From Davidsoniella eucalypti (Eukaryota; Ascomycota; Sordariomycetes; Microascales; Ceratocystidaceae): DNA of 64,000 bases. Shown piece after piece: positions 35,193-46,442 of this stretch. Location: NCBI GenBank assembly GCA_004009845.1, contig RMBW01000003.1, positions 777,759 through 841,758 on the forward strand. The letters run 5' to 3'. The translations under genes and the position numbers were made by a program. How positions within the stretch are numbered: position 1 is the stretch's first letter; each line of letters opens with the position of its first letter. The notes beneath the pieces are model-generated. The model was not told where the DNA came from, did no database searches, and was given only the letters and a program-made list of their open reading frames with translations.

Positions 35193-38126
35193 TCAGTCCT
35201 CAATATCATCATCACTTAACACCAGTTTCTGCACCGACGGAATACTCTCTGCTTCCAAACGACCACCACCTACGTTTCGGTGTTTGATACCCAGCCGTCG
35301 TTTCCGTGGCTCTGCCTCCTCTGACGACTTATCTGTCGCCCATTGTTCGACGCCTCGAACACCGTGTTGTTCTTCAACTTCCTGCGCCGCATCGTCAATG
35401 TCTGCGGTCTCTTCAGACTGAGCGCCTATACCGTGGAAGCTTACGACCTTTTCAATGTCCCTCAGACGCAAGAGAGACGAATTTTGCGTGCGGCTTTGAC
35501 CTAGACCTTGGCGCCAGTGTCGTCCGCGTAGAATCGTGGCCATGGAGGGAAGTCGTTCGAGAACCATCTCTATGCGTGCGGCGCTACCAAGGGAAAGTAG
35601 TGGTGCCGTAGGAGTTTGGGACTCTGCTTCTCCTTGGTGCGCTGCTTTACAACCTGGAGCAGTGGAATTCGGAAATTGAGAGCTTCGGAGGGAAGCTGGT
35701 TGCAGACCTTTACGAAGAGGACTGCTCGTCGAACTCTCTCCGGCTCCATGTCTAAAGATGTTTGCGCCGGCCGTAACATCGCGTTTAGTGGTCGTTGATT
35801 CATCGCCTTGGAGTAGTTTCTGAGATAGCATATCTAGGAGCCCCTCGATTTCCTCGCGTGTGCGCCATAACTTGATGCTTGTCGGATAGAACATCTTGAA
35901 TGCGTCCGTTCCACCGCCGCGCCCGGGATGTTGCTGGCGCTTAACTGGATAGGGGAGAGAATGCAAGAGACCGCGGACGGCGACTTGGAAGGCTATTTCG
36001 TCCTGACGTAGAACATAGCTTCCCGAATCTCTATTTGTGAAGCCTGTGAGCGAGCGGCGACCGCCAAAGAATATGTCCCAGGATGGACAAAGCATATCGG
36101 AGTCTGACAAGGCATCCAAACATCCAATCATGTGCTGTACTGAGGTTGGCGTGTCCTCATCATAGTTCAACTGTTCGCAGGACAGAGGATAGTTCTCGTG
36201 AAGGGCAGACACAAACGTGCTCGTATCAGTGCCGATTTCGTCTATCAGAGTCTCTACATTGACTTGTGACGCCCTAGGCCGAGAGTGATGTGCAAGGAAT
36301 GGTAGTAAGGACTCGGCCGGATTATCTTCTAGTTTGCCTTCATGTCGTTTGTTATAAACTACTTTTCCAACAGCATGGAAGATCCCGAGAGTTGATTCAC
36401 GCTGTGAAACTTGCTCGAGTGTTTCTTTTTCAGACGGTGTCATCACAACATCGCGCACAGCTTTCTTTGGCTTCGAGAATAATACTCGTGAGCCCCAATC
36501 ACCATCCTGGTCGCCTTTTAGACATAGGAATTCTAGAGATGCCACGGCATTGCGGATGTCGCCAATCTCTCCTAAACGCTTGAGAACAAGCGGACCTGGA
36601 GTGCGTTTCCGGAATGACTTGCGGGCTTCTTTTTGAACTATGCGCTCCAGTGCCTTAGCCAGTAGTGACGGCGCAATGGCGTTGAATTCTATCGTGGCAG
36701 TTCCAGGATGTCTGAGAATATCCGGCCCGAGTAGTCGGTGGGCTGTGAAGCTGTCAGCAGAAGCTGATGTTGTTGTCAAAAGAGTCTCGGATATCACCAT
36801 TACGATTGGTACGATTGGCTGCTTGACACGACCTTCAGCAAACATGCCGAGGGATGGTGTGTTAGCTGCAAGAAACCCAAGAAGCGCATTTCTAAAAGAA
36901 GACAGAATGGTCGAAGATAGAGCATAAGTGTTAGGGAATTCCTCAATTAGAATGATTCGCTTGGTCTTATCATCCGGGTTAAAGGCAGTGTTGGTACCAT
37001 TATAAGCCGGCTCTGGTTCTGGTTCGTCAATATCTAGACTTCCAAAAGTACCACCAACACCGATGAACGATTCGAACATCGCCGCAGCCGACTGCATGTT
37101 GCCATACAGCCCACCAGTTGGGTTTTTCCATTCTAGTATATTGAACCCCATATCTTGAGCCAAGAGCTTCACTGTGGTCGTCTTACCAGTACCAGCAGAC
37201 CCTTTGAGCAAAAGCATACGCTGTCTTGTCTGTCCATTCAACACATCTGTGAGCCACCGGCGTACATCAGCAATCTTTTTCTTATGTACCGCAAGCTCAT
37301 CTAAGTTAACAGGCGCAAATCTCTCTGACCATGGACGCAGGTCATAATCCAAGGCTTGTTGCTCGGGTTGTGATTGTGCTGGCGGGACATTTGGGTTCAA
37401 AAACTTGCCACCGCCGCGGGGCACAGGAACAGCAAATGACAACAAACTTCCTTGCTCTTTAGATACCTTGGCTGCAGCGGAAGCGGGTAGTGTAGAGCCA
37501 CGGGACGCATTGAGAGATCCAGGTTTCGTGTCAGCAGCGTCTGTACGGAGCCGTTTCTGTGCACGCTGGCCCACAAAAGAAGCAGCACCAGTAGTTGTGA
37601 AGCTGATATCGTCATCATCGTTATCTCCGTCTGATATTTGATCGATCAATGGGTTGGAGGGGGTAGTAATGCGTGGTCTTTGGGCGAGCGCAACTGTATT
37701 CGTAGTCGTAGCTACCTGTGTTGATGGCTTTTGGGATTGTCGTGAGAAGAGCGTGACTAAGTCGCCCGAGCGGCCCTTCTCCTCTGTCTTGTACTTCTTA
37801 TGCACGCGTGATCGTGAAGCATTGGGGCTCGAGAAAGGGATAGAAGGGGTTTTTTTCTGTATTTCCCGGTTGTAAGTAGTTGTTCAATAATATATTGATA
37901 CCGCGTAGTTCAGAATCGCCAAATTAGCCATATATATAGTAGGTAAAGGCATACTTACGTTGAGGCGAGAGCTGTCTTTGGATGGACTTGGGGATGCCGG
38001 CGTTGCCAGAGACGATGCAGCGGCTTTTCGCGGCGAGACCTCAGAGAAGTGACTAAGCATATCATCGGGCACTTCATCGTCATCGGAATCGACGACTCGT
38101 TTTCGTCGTCGAGTGGTAGGCGCCAT
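35193..38126 (-). CDS. RAD17: RAD17/Rad24 checkpoint clamp loader, two exons
   Basis: Exons 38126-37959 and 37856-35193 (intron 102 nt, GTAAGT..ACAG, phase 0) give 943 residues. With RFC2-5 it loads the 9-1-1 clamp at damaged DNA to start ATR-type signalling. The N-terminal 200 residues are disordered and basic with acidic patches (DSDDDE). The RFC-box-like entry is DYDLRPWSERFAPVNLDELAV (shown as DYDLRPWSERF and APVNLDELAV). Walker A is GSAGTGKTTT at about 275-284, followed by LEWKNPTGG. Walker B is RIILIEEFPN near 357, with the expected acidic pair. The AAA+ lid and clamp-loader collar follow. The C-terminal 200 residues are variable, ending in LVLSDDDIED. It converges with SWP1; the promoter side has a CRE-like site 92 bp before the ATG. 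Confidence 0.93.
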
Positions 38127-38739
38127 GGCGCTTGAGAAGCCACTAGCAGCCTAGCAATAATCGACTATGAAAGAGGTGTTTGCAAGCCTAGGGAAAAAAT
38201 TGAGTCGCAAAATCGAGTGACGTCGTGATTTTTTTTGCGACTAAGACGTGTAACACTAATAGTTGCGGCGATCGATGAACGAATGTTCTAATAGCTTGTT
38301 TTCCGATGAATTAACTCATTAAGCCGCAGGAAATACGATAAGCTTGAAGATGGAACTACAAATTGTACGACAAAAACAAAGCCGAACTTGAGATCATTTT
38401 TTCTCAAGTCAAAAAGAAAGTTCCCAAAATTACCAAGGGAGGAAAGAGCATCTTCACAAGCAACTGCCTAGGATACCGTACTGGGAAAGGTTCCTAGCGA
38501 ACGTCCCTGCAGCTTGTGAAAATGACTACCTTTATTATTTCCTCAATAGAGCAATTACTGTAAGTAAGCTGAAAAAGTGGGGGAGGATGATGGCTCCACT
38601 ATAACTGACTTCACTAAGAGCTAAGAACCCTATTTATCACCGGCATATTGGTAGTATTCCAGAGCATCTTAGTCATATATAAATGATGCCTATATTGATT
38701 TATTCATGATCGTCTATGATATATGTATTGACATCTATT
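38127..38739. other. Intergenic, 613 bp (RAD17 promoter side)
   Basis: Contains a 9-bp inverted repeat GTCGCAAAA / TTTTGCGAC (38204-38212, 38233-38241) flanking a CRE-like octamer. The rest is plain AT-rich sequence and the 3' flank of the questin-oxidase-like gene. Confidence 0.6.
38204..38241. promoter_or_regulatory. CRE-like TGACGTCG inside a 9-bp inverted repeat, RAD17 promoter
   Basis: TGACGTCG (38218-38225) matches the ATF/CREB site TGACGTCA in seven of eight bases. It sits between arms GTCGCAAAA and TTTTGCGAC, 78-115 bp upstream of the RAD17 ATG. The position suits a transcription-factor site; function is not shown. Confidence 0.4.
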
Positions 38740-40114
38740 CTACTCACTCCAACCTGCGAAATCTTCTGCAAAGATCACTGCTGCCAGAAGAATCGACTCA
38801 CCTACATCGCCAGAGGTTCGCGCAATGTCTCTCATCGAACGCAGAGCTGTTGTGGGGAAAGAGACACTTAGTTAACAGAAACATTCCCTCATACGGCACA
38901 TGTCAATAGATGGAGAGTTAGACTTACCTTCTACATACAACACATCATGGCGCCAGTCAGACTCAAGAGCCATATTCTCGACATAGGACCAGTCGCGGCC
39001 CTTCAACTCAGCAACATCTGCGTATTGTGAATCTATAGACGGCCGTAGCATGGCAATGTAAGCACATAGCTCCGCCATCCACCAAAGATTCAGCAACGAC
39101 AGATGATGCTCAGCAGGCAAAAACGGCAGAAGCACACGGATACTTTCGTTAGCAATAAGGAGCTCTGCAAAGACCTTCTTGTAAGCGCGCGATCCACGCT
39201 TCACCATAGCCACCAGTAGAGCCACAGCTATAGCCTGAGATTCGAGGAACTTCTGCGTCGGGTCGACATCAGACGTCCAGGCCGTCCAGTATTCGATGAT
39301 CGGCTCTTCGAGCTGGCGATGTGTTGAGCCAAATATATTATCAATATTGGCCTTGGATGCTGTCGTGAAGATACCGTCAAACCTCTTATCTTCTTGCACC
39401 TGCTGCAGTATCTCACGGATAGAGTTTGATTTGCCAGCTGATGGCTTGATATTGCTGTCAGTCAGTAGATATGCGCTTAAATCTTCATACTGGCCGGCTG
39501 CTAGTGCCAATGCATCAACGGCCATTTCTTTACTGCCAATCTTGTATGCGTGAGCTAGATGTACCACCGGTTGGTTACCTATAACGAAGTTAGCCTTGAA
39601 CTTTATATGTCATAACTGCAGCAAACCACTTACAGGCTCCCATGATTCCATAGATCACGGGTTTTGGGCCCTGGAACAGGAACGTTTCCAACATCTTCTT
39701 CCATTCGTAGTTGAATTTCATAACAATCGCATCCTCAAAGTAGTCTACATATGCACGCTGATATGATCCAAGACTATAAAAGTCCTGCCAATCCTCGTCT
39801 AGCAGTTCGGCCGATGATTGTTCCCATGGCATTAAATCGGCCGAGCATTCATCGTAAATGGCGTGCAGCTGGACTTTCGAAGCGCCCATCAGATACGCCG
39901 ATGTCAAAAGCCGCGCCAATGTGTTTTCAATATTCCGGTCCCGTCCGTGCAAGACCGCATAGTTGGAGTGATTCGCTCGTAATAGGTACATGAGACTGCG
40001 GCTGTTCTGGTCCTCGAGCGCCTCAATGTCTATGATGGAGACGGGCGGTAGATCGATTCTCGGCGAGCTTGAGCCGATCAGACGGCCGAGGAATGGCGCT
40101 AGCATGCTGGCCAT
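38740..40114 (-). CDS. Questin-oxidase-like (DUF4243/AflY family) protein, three exons
   Basis: Exons 40114-39634, 39578-38928 and 38846-38740 (introns 55 and 81 nt, GTAAGT donors) give 412 residues. The family includes AflY and questin oxidase, which catalyse Baeyer-Villiger-type ring cleavage of anthraquinones; many members have unknown substrates. Family blocks seen: LLRANHSNYAVLHG, HAIYDECSADLMPW, the YGIMGACNQPVVHLAHAY join made by intron 1, the Glu/Ala-rich DALALAAGQYEDLSAYL helix, and EYWTAWTSD. The last exon adds ALRSMRDIARTS and a GESILLAAVIF tail. No polyketide synthase or tailoring gene is nearby, so it is not in a metabolite cluster in this window. The domain is clear; the reaction is not. 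Confidence 0.87.
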
Positions 40115-40902
40115 GTTGGTGATGATGTATGAATAAATGTAAGTGGTGTGAGATTTTATGGTTAGAGAAAGAGAGGACAGTTTTCTTCTTTTTTAACTTG
40201 ATAGCAATAGCTAATAAGGTGTTGGCTACGAAGTTCACACTTCGGCTGTTCTGTTGGGGGACTCGAAACCCAGTCAATCCAACAAAGACCCGACTTTGTT
40301 TAGTTTGGGCCCACCAAATCTTCGCCAATGTTGAAACAAAAGTAAGATCATTGAAGTTTAATATTCAACGTTGATCTAATAACTACCAAGATATGGAGAA
40401 TAGAATTCAGGCAGTCCGGGCGTTTGCTTTGGCGAAATAAGGCTAAAAAAGAAGTCAAAATGTAGTGAAGTTGAATGGTTGCCTACTGCCATGTCACAAC
40501 CCTAACAGTTTTCAACCCTATACCATATGGCAAAACTGTAAAAATTAGAGGACTAAACCATTTTTTCTTTTAATGATATTGTAAAAGATGCTATGACTGT
40601 AAAAGCTAATAGTGATTCGCTAAAAATCAACCTCAACCGATAAACCTAGGTGCATAATCGATATCTCGGACTAGACGAATGGGCAGAAAATATTGCGTGT
40701 TATATGTGTAGCATCACTCAAAAAAATAACTAGATACTGTTATGTCTTCTCCCCTATTGACAAATCAAATAATAACAAATCCCACATTGCACCAATTTCA
40801 GCACTTGAAAAGTTAGTGCTGTGGTATCACATATCTCGAGCTTGAATCGCTAGCAACTCTATGCTGACCAGGTCACCCCGCTATGCCTCTTGAAGGAGTG
40901 GC
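40115..40902. other. Intergenic, 788 bp
   Basis: AT-rich spacer upstream of the questin-oxidase-like gene and downstream of the CaM kinase. No gene or repeat was recognised. Confidence 0.5.
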
Positions 40903-42686
40903 CTAAGCAGTCTTGGAAGCCTCCTGAAGCTTGGCCTCCGCCTCCTGCTGTTGCTTCATTTCACGGACCTTGGCAAGGACGACCTCACGGAAGATGGCAC
41001 CCTTCATAGTCTTGAGAGACTTCTTGGTACCATCAGTAGCAGCAGCATTGGCAGCATTTGACTGTTCGCCAGCAAAGTTCTCGGGGAAATCGGAATCCTC
41101 CGTGTCCTCCTCCAGATGCTTGAGAGCCTCGATGCGATTGGCCAGTTTGACCATCTCGATACCACGGCGGAGCTTGACCTTGGACATGTAGGCCTTGATC
41201 TCGGGCAGCAAGTTGTGGTCGCTGGCACTCTCTCCGCTCAACCACGGGTGTTTCAAGGCACGGTCACTGGTAGAACGCTCGTCAGGGTTGGGCCGCAAAA
41301 GCTCGAGAATGAACTGCTTGGCATCATCGCTGACGTCCTTCCAGTAGCGCTCGTGGAAGACAACTTGGTTGTTGGTGCACTCATCAATGAGGTCCTGCAA
41401 GTTTTCTGAGCGGAAGGGAGAGTAACCGCAGAGCAGAGTGTAGGTAATGACACCCATAGACCACATATCAACGGGCTTGCCGTGGCCACGCTTGAGCATG
41501 ACCTCGGGGGCAGCATAGCCGAACGAACCAGCCATTGTGGTGAGGACCTCGTCCTTGCGGTCTAGGGTTTTGGCGATACCGAAATCAGCAAGAACCAAGC
41601 TAGAATCAGCATCACGAGTTAGGTATAATAGATTTTCGGGTTTGAGATCTAAAAAGGATCAAGACAAGTTATAATTAGTATCATAGAATGGCATATGACG
41701 AATGTGTTAACATACCTCTATGCACAACATTGTTCTGGTGTAGGTAGTTTACGGCTTCAAGAATTTGCTTGATAGTTCTCGAAGCATCCTTTTCAGTGAA
41801 CTTGCCCTGCTCACAGATACGATCGAATAGCTCGCCGCCGGTAGCAAGCTCAGTGACGATGTAGTACTTGTCCTAGATTATCGAGAAAAAAAAGCGCTAG
41901 TTAGAATCAGAGAAACTAACGGAAGACATGCGTGCGGATTGGGCTCACTTTTGACTCGAACCAATCGACGAACTTGACAATGTGAGGGTGTTTGAGCTCC
42001 TGAAGCAGTGAGAGCTCGTCGTAGACCATTTGCTCGTTGCCCTTGACACTCTTCTTCAGAATGATCTTGATGGCGACCTTGCCCTGAGCGCAAGTAGCTT
42101 CACGGACGATACCGTAAGTACCAGCACCAAGGGTCTTGCCGAAATCATAGTTGTACCTAGTGTCAGACATGATGTTAATATATAGGTAGCACGCAGAAAC
42201 CAATGCCTTCGATTAGGGAGCAAGAGAGAGGTAGTGATGGCGAAAGCAGGCAAGAAGAATTGGTTGGGATCTAGAAAGGCGCAAAAAGGATGACGACGAT
42301 TAACGACGACAAGAATTGCAAAGGTGGCAATGGCGGAGAATAGAGTATATCGGGGAACTTGGACGCACTTCTTTTTGTAGCAATCAGGCTGACCTGTTAA
42401 TTTGTTGAGCCAGTCTAAAATAGAACAGAAAGAAAACATGGTTAGCAAGGTATCTAATGAGGCTTTGATTCCGATGCAATGCAAGCAGCGGACATGAGCG
42501 GGTAGACGGCACTTATGCTCGCCCTAGGCATCGTGTTAAGATGAGCAGTATCTTCATATAGTATTGCTGATACTACTGTCACAGCTATTGACGATTGCTG
42601 TTGGAGTAATGCCTGAGCTGGACCAAGCTAGGAGATGTCGGGCTCTTGTCAGGTTTCAAGACTGGGCATCACTTACTGGTAGCCAT
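40903..42686 (-). CDS. Calcium/calmodulin-dependent protein kinase (CmkA type), five exons
   Basis: Exons 42686-42677, 42414-42369, 42156-41949, 41872-41716 and 41648-40903 give 388 residues. The first coding exon is only 10 nt (ATG GCT ACC A), joined to NWLNKLTGQP, which matches the usual start of fungal CmkA proteins. Kinase landmarks: glycine loop GAGTYGIV (29-36), catalytic lysine K49 in VAIK, HRD 139-141, DFG 162-164 and YAAPE 185-189. The activation segment holds TTMAGSFG. After the lobe, residues about 280-310 (SKVKLRRGIEMVKLANRI) are the basic, amphipathic autoinhibitory and calmodulin-binding stretch. The tail is Ala/Gln/Glu-rich. CaM kinases of this class act in calcium signalling, cell-cycle progression and growth. 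Confidence 0.93.
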
Positions 42687-42853
42687 GTTGATAGCGAAAG
42701 AGGGGAAGATCAAGTAGTCTCAGAGATAGGTAAGTGAAAGAAGGTGGGCGGACAGTAGATGGCACGAAGACTAGCAACAGAAGAATATATAAAGAAATAT
42801 AGAACTAGATCAACTTTGTATTTTTCAGAGACAGTCGAATAGCAATATAAACC

Positions 42854-42889
42854 AAAAAAAATTAAAAAAAAATTATAAAAAAAAAAAAA
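42854..42889. promoter_or_regulatory. Poly(dA:dT) tract upstream of the CaM-kinase gene
   Basis: Four A runs separated by single or double T form a block of about 36 bp, about 170-200 bp upstream of the start codon. Such tracts disfavour nucleosomes and are usual in fungal promoters. Confidence 0.4.
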
Positions 42890-43998
42890 GCTGGGCAGTG
42901 GGTATAAAACAGAAGAAACGAGGATCGAGAGAGGAAGTACAACTAGTAGAAAAGCTACGACGGGTCCGCGTTGCGAAAAGCGAAGGAGCTGCCAGCTGAT
43001 AGTAAGAGCCAGGAAACGCACGAGCAATGCCTGTCGCAACAACTGGAAGTAGGACTAGGACGGTTCAGGCTCGTCTCGTCCAGTAAGAGATGCAAGCTAG
43101 GCTGCTTTGTCTCTCACTTCTTTTTATTTTTATTTTTCGGGGGTGTGGGTGGATTGGGTGCGACTTGACCTGGCAGACTTCTTTTTTTGTTTCTTCTTGT
43201 TTTCTCTGCGCGGGGCTGAGTCGAAATCGAGGGGCTGTTTGGGACTTGCAGCGGGAGGGATTAAAGACTGTCTGAGGATGTACAATGTATATGTACATAT
43301 AAAGACTAGTACGGAATAATCAGAATAACAGGGTCGGCGTCTGCCTGGCCGGTTAGTTAAGCTAGACAAGTGCTTGTTGGTTGCGACAGGGACAAGCTAG
43401 TTAGTAGTGGCATTTGCTACTATTCGCTGCTCTTCGGATTGACGTAACATGGGGGGCAGGCTTACGGCAAGCTGGGCGGACTGCTAGTTAACCTATCGAG
43501 CTGCAAGGTCCTTTCTTGGCGCCAGGCTTTTACGGCTTTCGCTAGCCTTTTCCTGCCGGCTCGCACCTCAAAAGATGCAGTATTACGAGCAGATGAACCA
43601 GGGCGCAAAAGCCTAGAGAAAACAAAAAAGCCGATGAGACGAATGTTGCTACTGCGAGGCTGGCCGATTTAGCAGGGAGGGTAACCGACAAACCAACATA
43701 TATTAGTAGTCTATTAGCAGTTGCGAGTTGTATACTAGTAAACAAACCAACCAGCAACTCGGTAAGGTGTAGATGGGGCTGGGACGGCGGGGGATTTGAA
43801 ATTTGATATAATTTGATGATGTATGATAGAGGATAATGCCTAGGGAGAACAAGCTGACGAACAGGAATGATGATTGATTGTTGATAAGGAGAAAGTAGCC
43901 GGCAGAATAAAGCAAAAGCCTGAAGTCATCTCTCTATAGTTTTACACAACAAAGGGCTGGATGGGGTTATTGCTGCTTTTAGCCGAAGAGCACATATC

Positions 43999-44030
43999 TG
44001 TATGTATGTATGTATGTATGTATGTATGTA
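43999..44030. repeat. TGTA tetranucleotide microsatellite, eight units
   Basis: A perfect 32-bp run of TGTA units, the longest simple repeat noticed in the window. Related short runs of the same unit occur at 5477-5494 and 44353-44366. Length may vary between strains. Confidence 0.92.
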
Positions 44031-45123
44031 CCCGAGAAGCGAATACACTCGGATTATCTAGGAGAAACGTTCATTGCCCTGAGTTGAGTAGTATATCAGA
44101 AGCATTTCTGATGTCTATCGAAAGTTTGATATTGACTTGTCTATAAATGTACACAATTACTTGTGTATAAATGGGTGCTAGCTTTTATGCTTGGGCCTTC
44201 CTCGATGGCTACTTCCGGGAACCCAAAGTTCTCACGACTAGGGTGCTGATGCTCCATGAAGCTGATATTAGTAGTCATGCCGACGTACTCTTAATTCTAA
44301 TGCTACTGCGTCAGATATATGCCTTTGTCATATTCTATTCGTCTATTGACATCATGTATGTATGTACATGTGGAAAGTGAGACTTTGTGTCCAACAGCAT
44401 ATGCTACTAATCAAGCTAAAAGAAATGTCCACTTGAGCCGGTGCAACACATGCAAATCTGTTAGTAGAATGATGATAGGCTGCTATTATCTTAACATTGG
44501 AGGACGATGTTTGTCCTCGCACATCTTATATATCTTCAACCCCCCAGAACCGTGGGATCAACAGCGCGGTGTATGCAGACAACTTAACGCTTGCCATGGA
44601 TCGGCCGCCGGACTCTGCAGCCCATCTCGCTCTAGGTTGGTAGAACCAAGGGCGACCGTATCATGGGCAGTTGTTGGCTGACGTAGAGCTCGCTGTTTCA
44701 GCACTGGATCTGAGGAGACCATGACGGCACGATCTTCGTTCCCAGACAAGGCGAGACGGGCGTGGCCTCTTCTCTCTTCAGCTGGTTGTTATAGATAGAC
44801 TTGATGCGCGCGCCATTCATCTCTGTCCAACGTCATGATTAGATGCGCCGCTCCCGTCTTGGCTCCTCGGAGGTTTAGTGGATGCCGGATAGGGGTGCCG
44901 ACCACAGCCATAGACAGCCTGCTACACAGAGGGCTACAATAGGTGATTAGTAGTTGGCCTATGTTATACAAACAGAGCTGTGTCGGAAGTGCATGCATCT
45001 GGGTGTTTCTCTACTTGTTTTCCTTTCCGGACTACGCTTCGCGAGCTGTTTCTACAAGTCTCTACAACTACATGTATATATCTGAAGCACAGGTGTAAGA
45101 CTACATACATATCTACATACGCC

Positions 45124-45149
45124 ACATGCATGCACTAGTGTGTGCATGT
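45124..45149. repeat. 26-bp imperfect palindrome
   Basis: ACATGCA at the left edge mirrors TGCATGT at the right edge around a CACTAGTG core; 22 of 26 bases are symmetric. It is inside the kinase/UBE2W spacer; function unknown. Confidence 0.6.
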
Positions 45150-46109
45150 TGTATCACATGCAGTATGCAGTAGATGACGCCCAGAATGCGGAAGACTTAT
45201 ATGTAGTTGTTGTTCGCTGGAAGTGGCTTTCACAGAAACTGCTGTGGTAAGCACCAATCCAAACATATAGGCACAAACCTGTAGCATACCACGTATGTAT
45301 ATATGTGTGTAGGAGCATTTGGTGCTAGAATCGAAAAGCCTACGAGAGCATAGCCATGATGTGGTCCGAGCCTTCCCGCCTTCCTAATTAGGTGATTCTG
45401 ATGGCCAATATTCATTATGTATTTTCATACAACTATGCCAGGCTGTCTTCGCCGAGTTTTACATGTATGGGCGCCTCAAACAGCCTCAAACAGCAGCCCG
45501 ATCCAGGAATATATGGGTGTTAGCTATGTTTCTGGTACTCCACATAATACTATTTACATACTATTGGGCTGTTTATTACCTGTAATTTACTGTAGCCTTC
45601 GCTAAATCACTGGCTGTAACGTTCTGTAGCTCCTCTAAGCCTTCTAAACCCATGCCCATTACCCCTCCTCTCCAGCTCAATTCTCTAGAGAACGTCCTCG
45701 CCGGCCTTGTATCTGATCCGATTCCCACAGACGCTAAGTCAAGCTCTATCGTACAATGTTGACTGCCATCCGCGTTTCTATCCCAGCCGCGCTTCCACCC
45801 TGTCCGACTTTTAGCGCACGGCAACATCACCACGACTGCTAGATTGCACTGAATTCCACTACCAAGCTGCCCGCCCGCACTGCACTGGCCAGCCCGCCCA
45901 CTCTCCATTTTACAAGCCTCCCGTCCATTGCATCACATTGCATCCATTCCCGCTAATTTCTACGAAAAAGGTATACTGCTACTGTTGCTTGTTGCTGTTA
46001 CTATACATGGCGTCTGTTTTCTTCTGAAATTTCCTCCCATACTTTCATCTGCATCATAGTTGTATAGCGTAGCGGCGGCGCGTGAACTGGCGCATACAAT
46101 ACGAACCAC

Positions 46110-46117
46110 CGACGTCA
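46110..46117 (-). promoter_or_regulatory. CRE-like octamer upstream of UBE2W
   Basis: CGACGTCA, the reverse complement of the TGACGTCG found before RAD17, lies 325 bp upstream of the UBE2W ATG. It may be a bZIP (ATF/CREB) site. A single octamer in 64 kb can arise by chance. Confidence 0.3.
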
Positions 46118-46442
46118 CGGGCGACCTAAGTTTGCACCATCAACATTTTCCAGCTAGGCTATTGTCATTTATTGTTCCATTGCCCATCCTTGGTTCTCCT
46201 CTGCTGACTGACCATCGCTATTGTCACTGCACGGCTTGCCTTTAACTGCCTGTCCGCCTACCCTACCCAGCTATTTGTCTGCCAATCTGTCTGCCTGTTT
46301 ACCGTTTTCAGTCTGTCTGCTTGGCTTTACTTAAAGCTGGTATCACTCCACTTGCGCCAACGTGCCAAACAACGCTTGCGATTTACTACCAGAGTCACAC
46401 ATATACTTTCGTTTTTCACATCGGCTACATCCCCTCTAAGAT

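Larger units (their letters stand above)
42687..46442. other. Long divergent intergenic region (3.8 kb), no gene seen
   Basis: Shared by CaM kinase (left) and UBE2W-type E2 (right). It has an A-rich block 42854-42889, about 170-200 bp before the kinase start; TGTA microsatellite 43999-44030; further TATG/CATA units at about 44353 and 45101; a 26-bp imperfect palindrome at 45124-45149; and a CRE-like octamer at 46110-46117. C/T-rich sequence from about 45,620 probably marks the UBE2W leader. No open frame has support. Confidence 0.5.
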
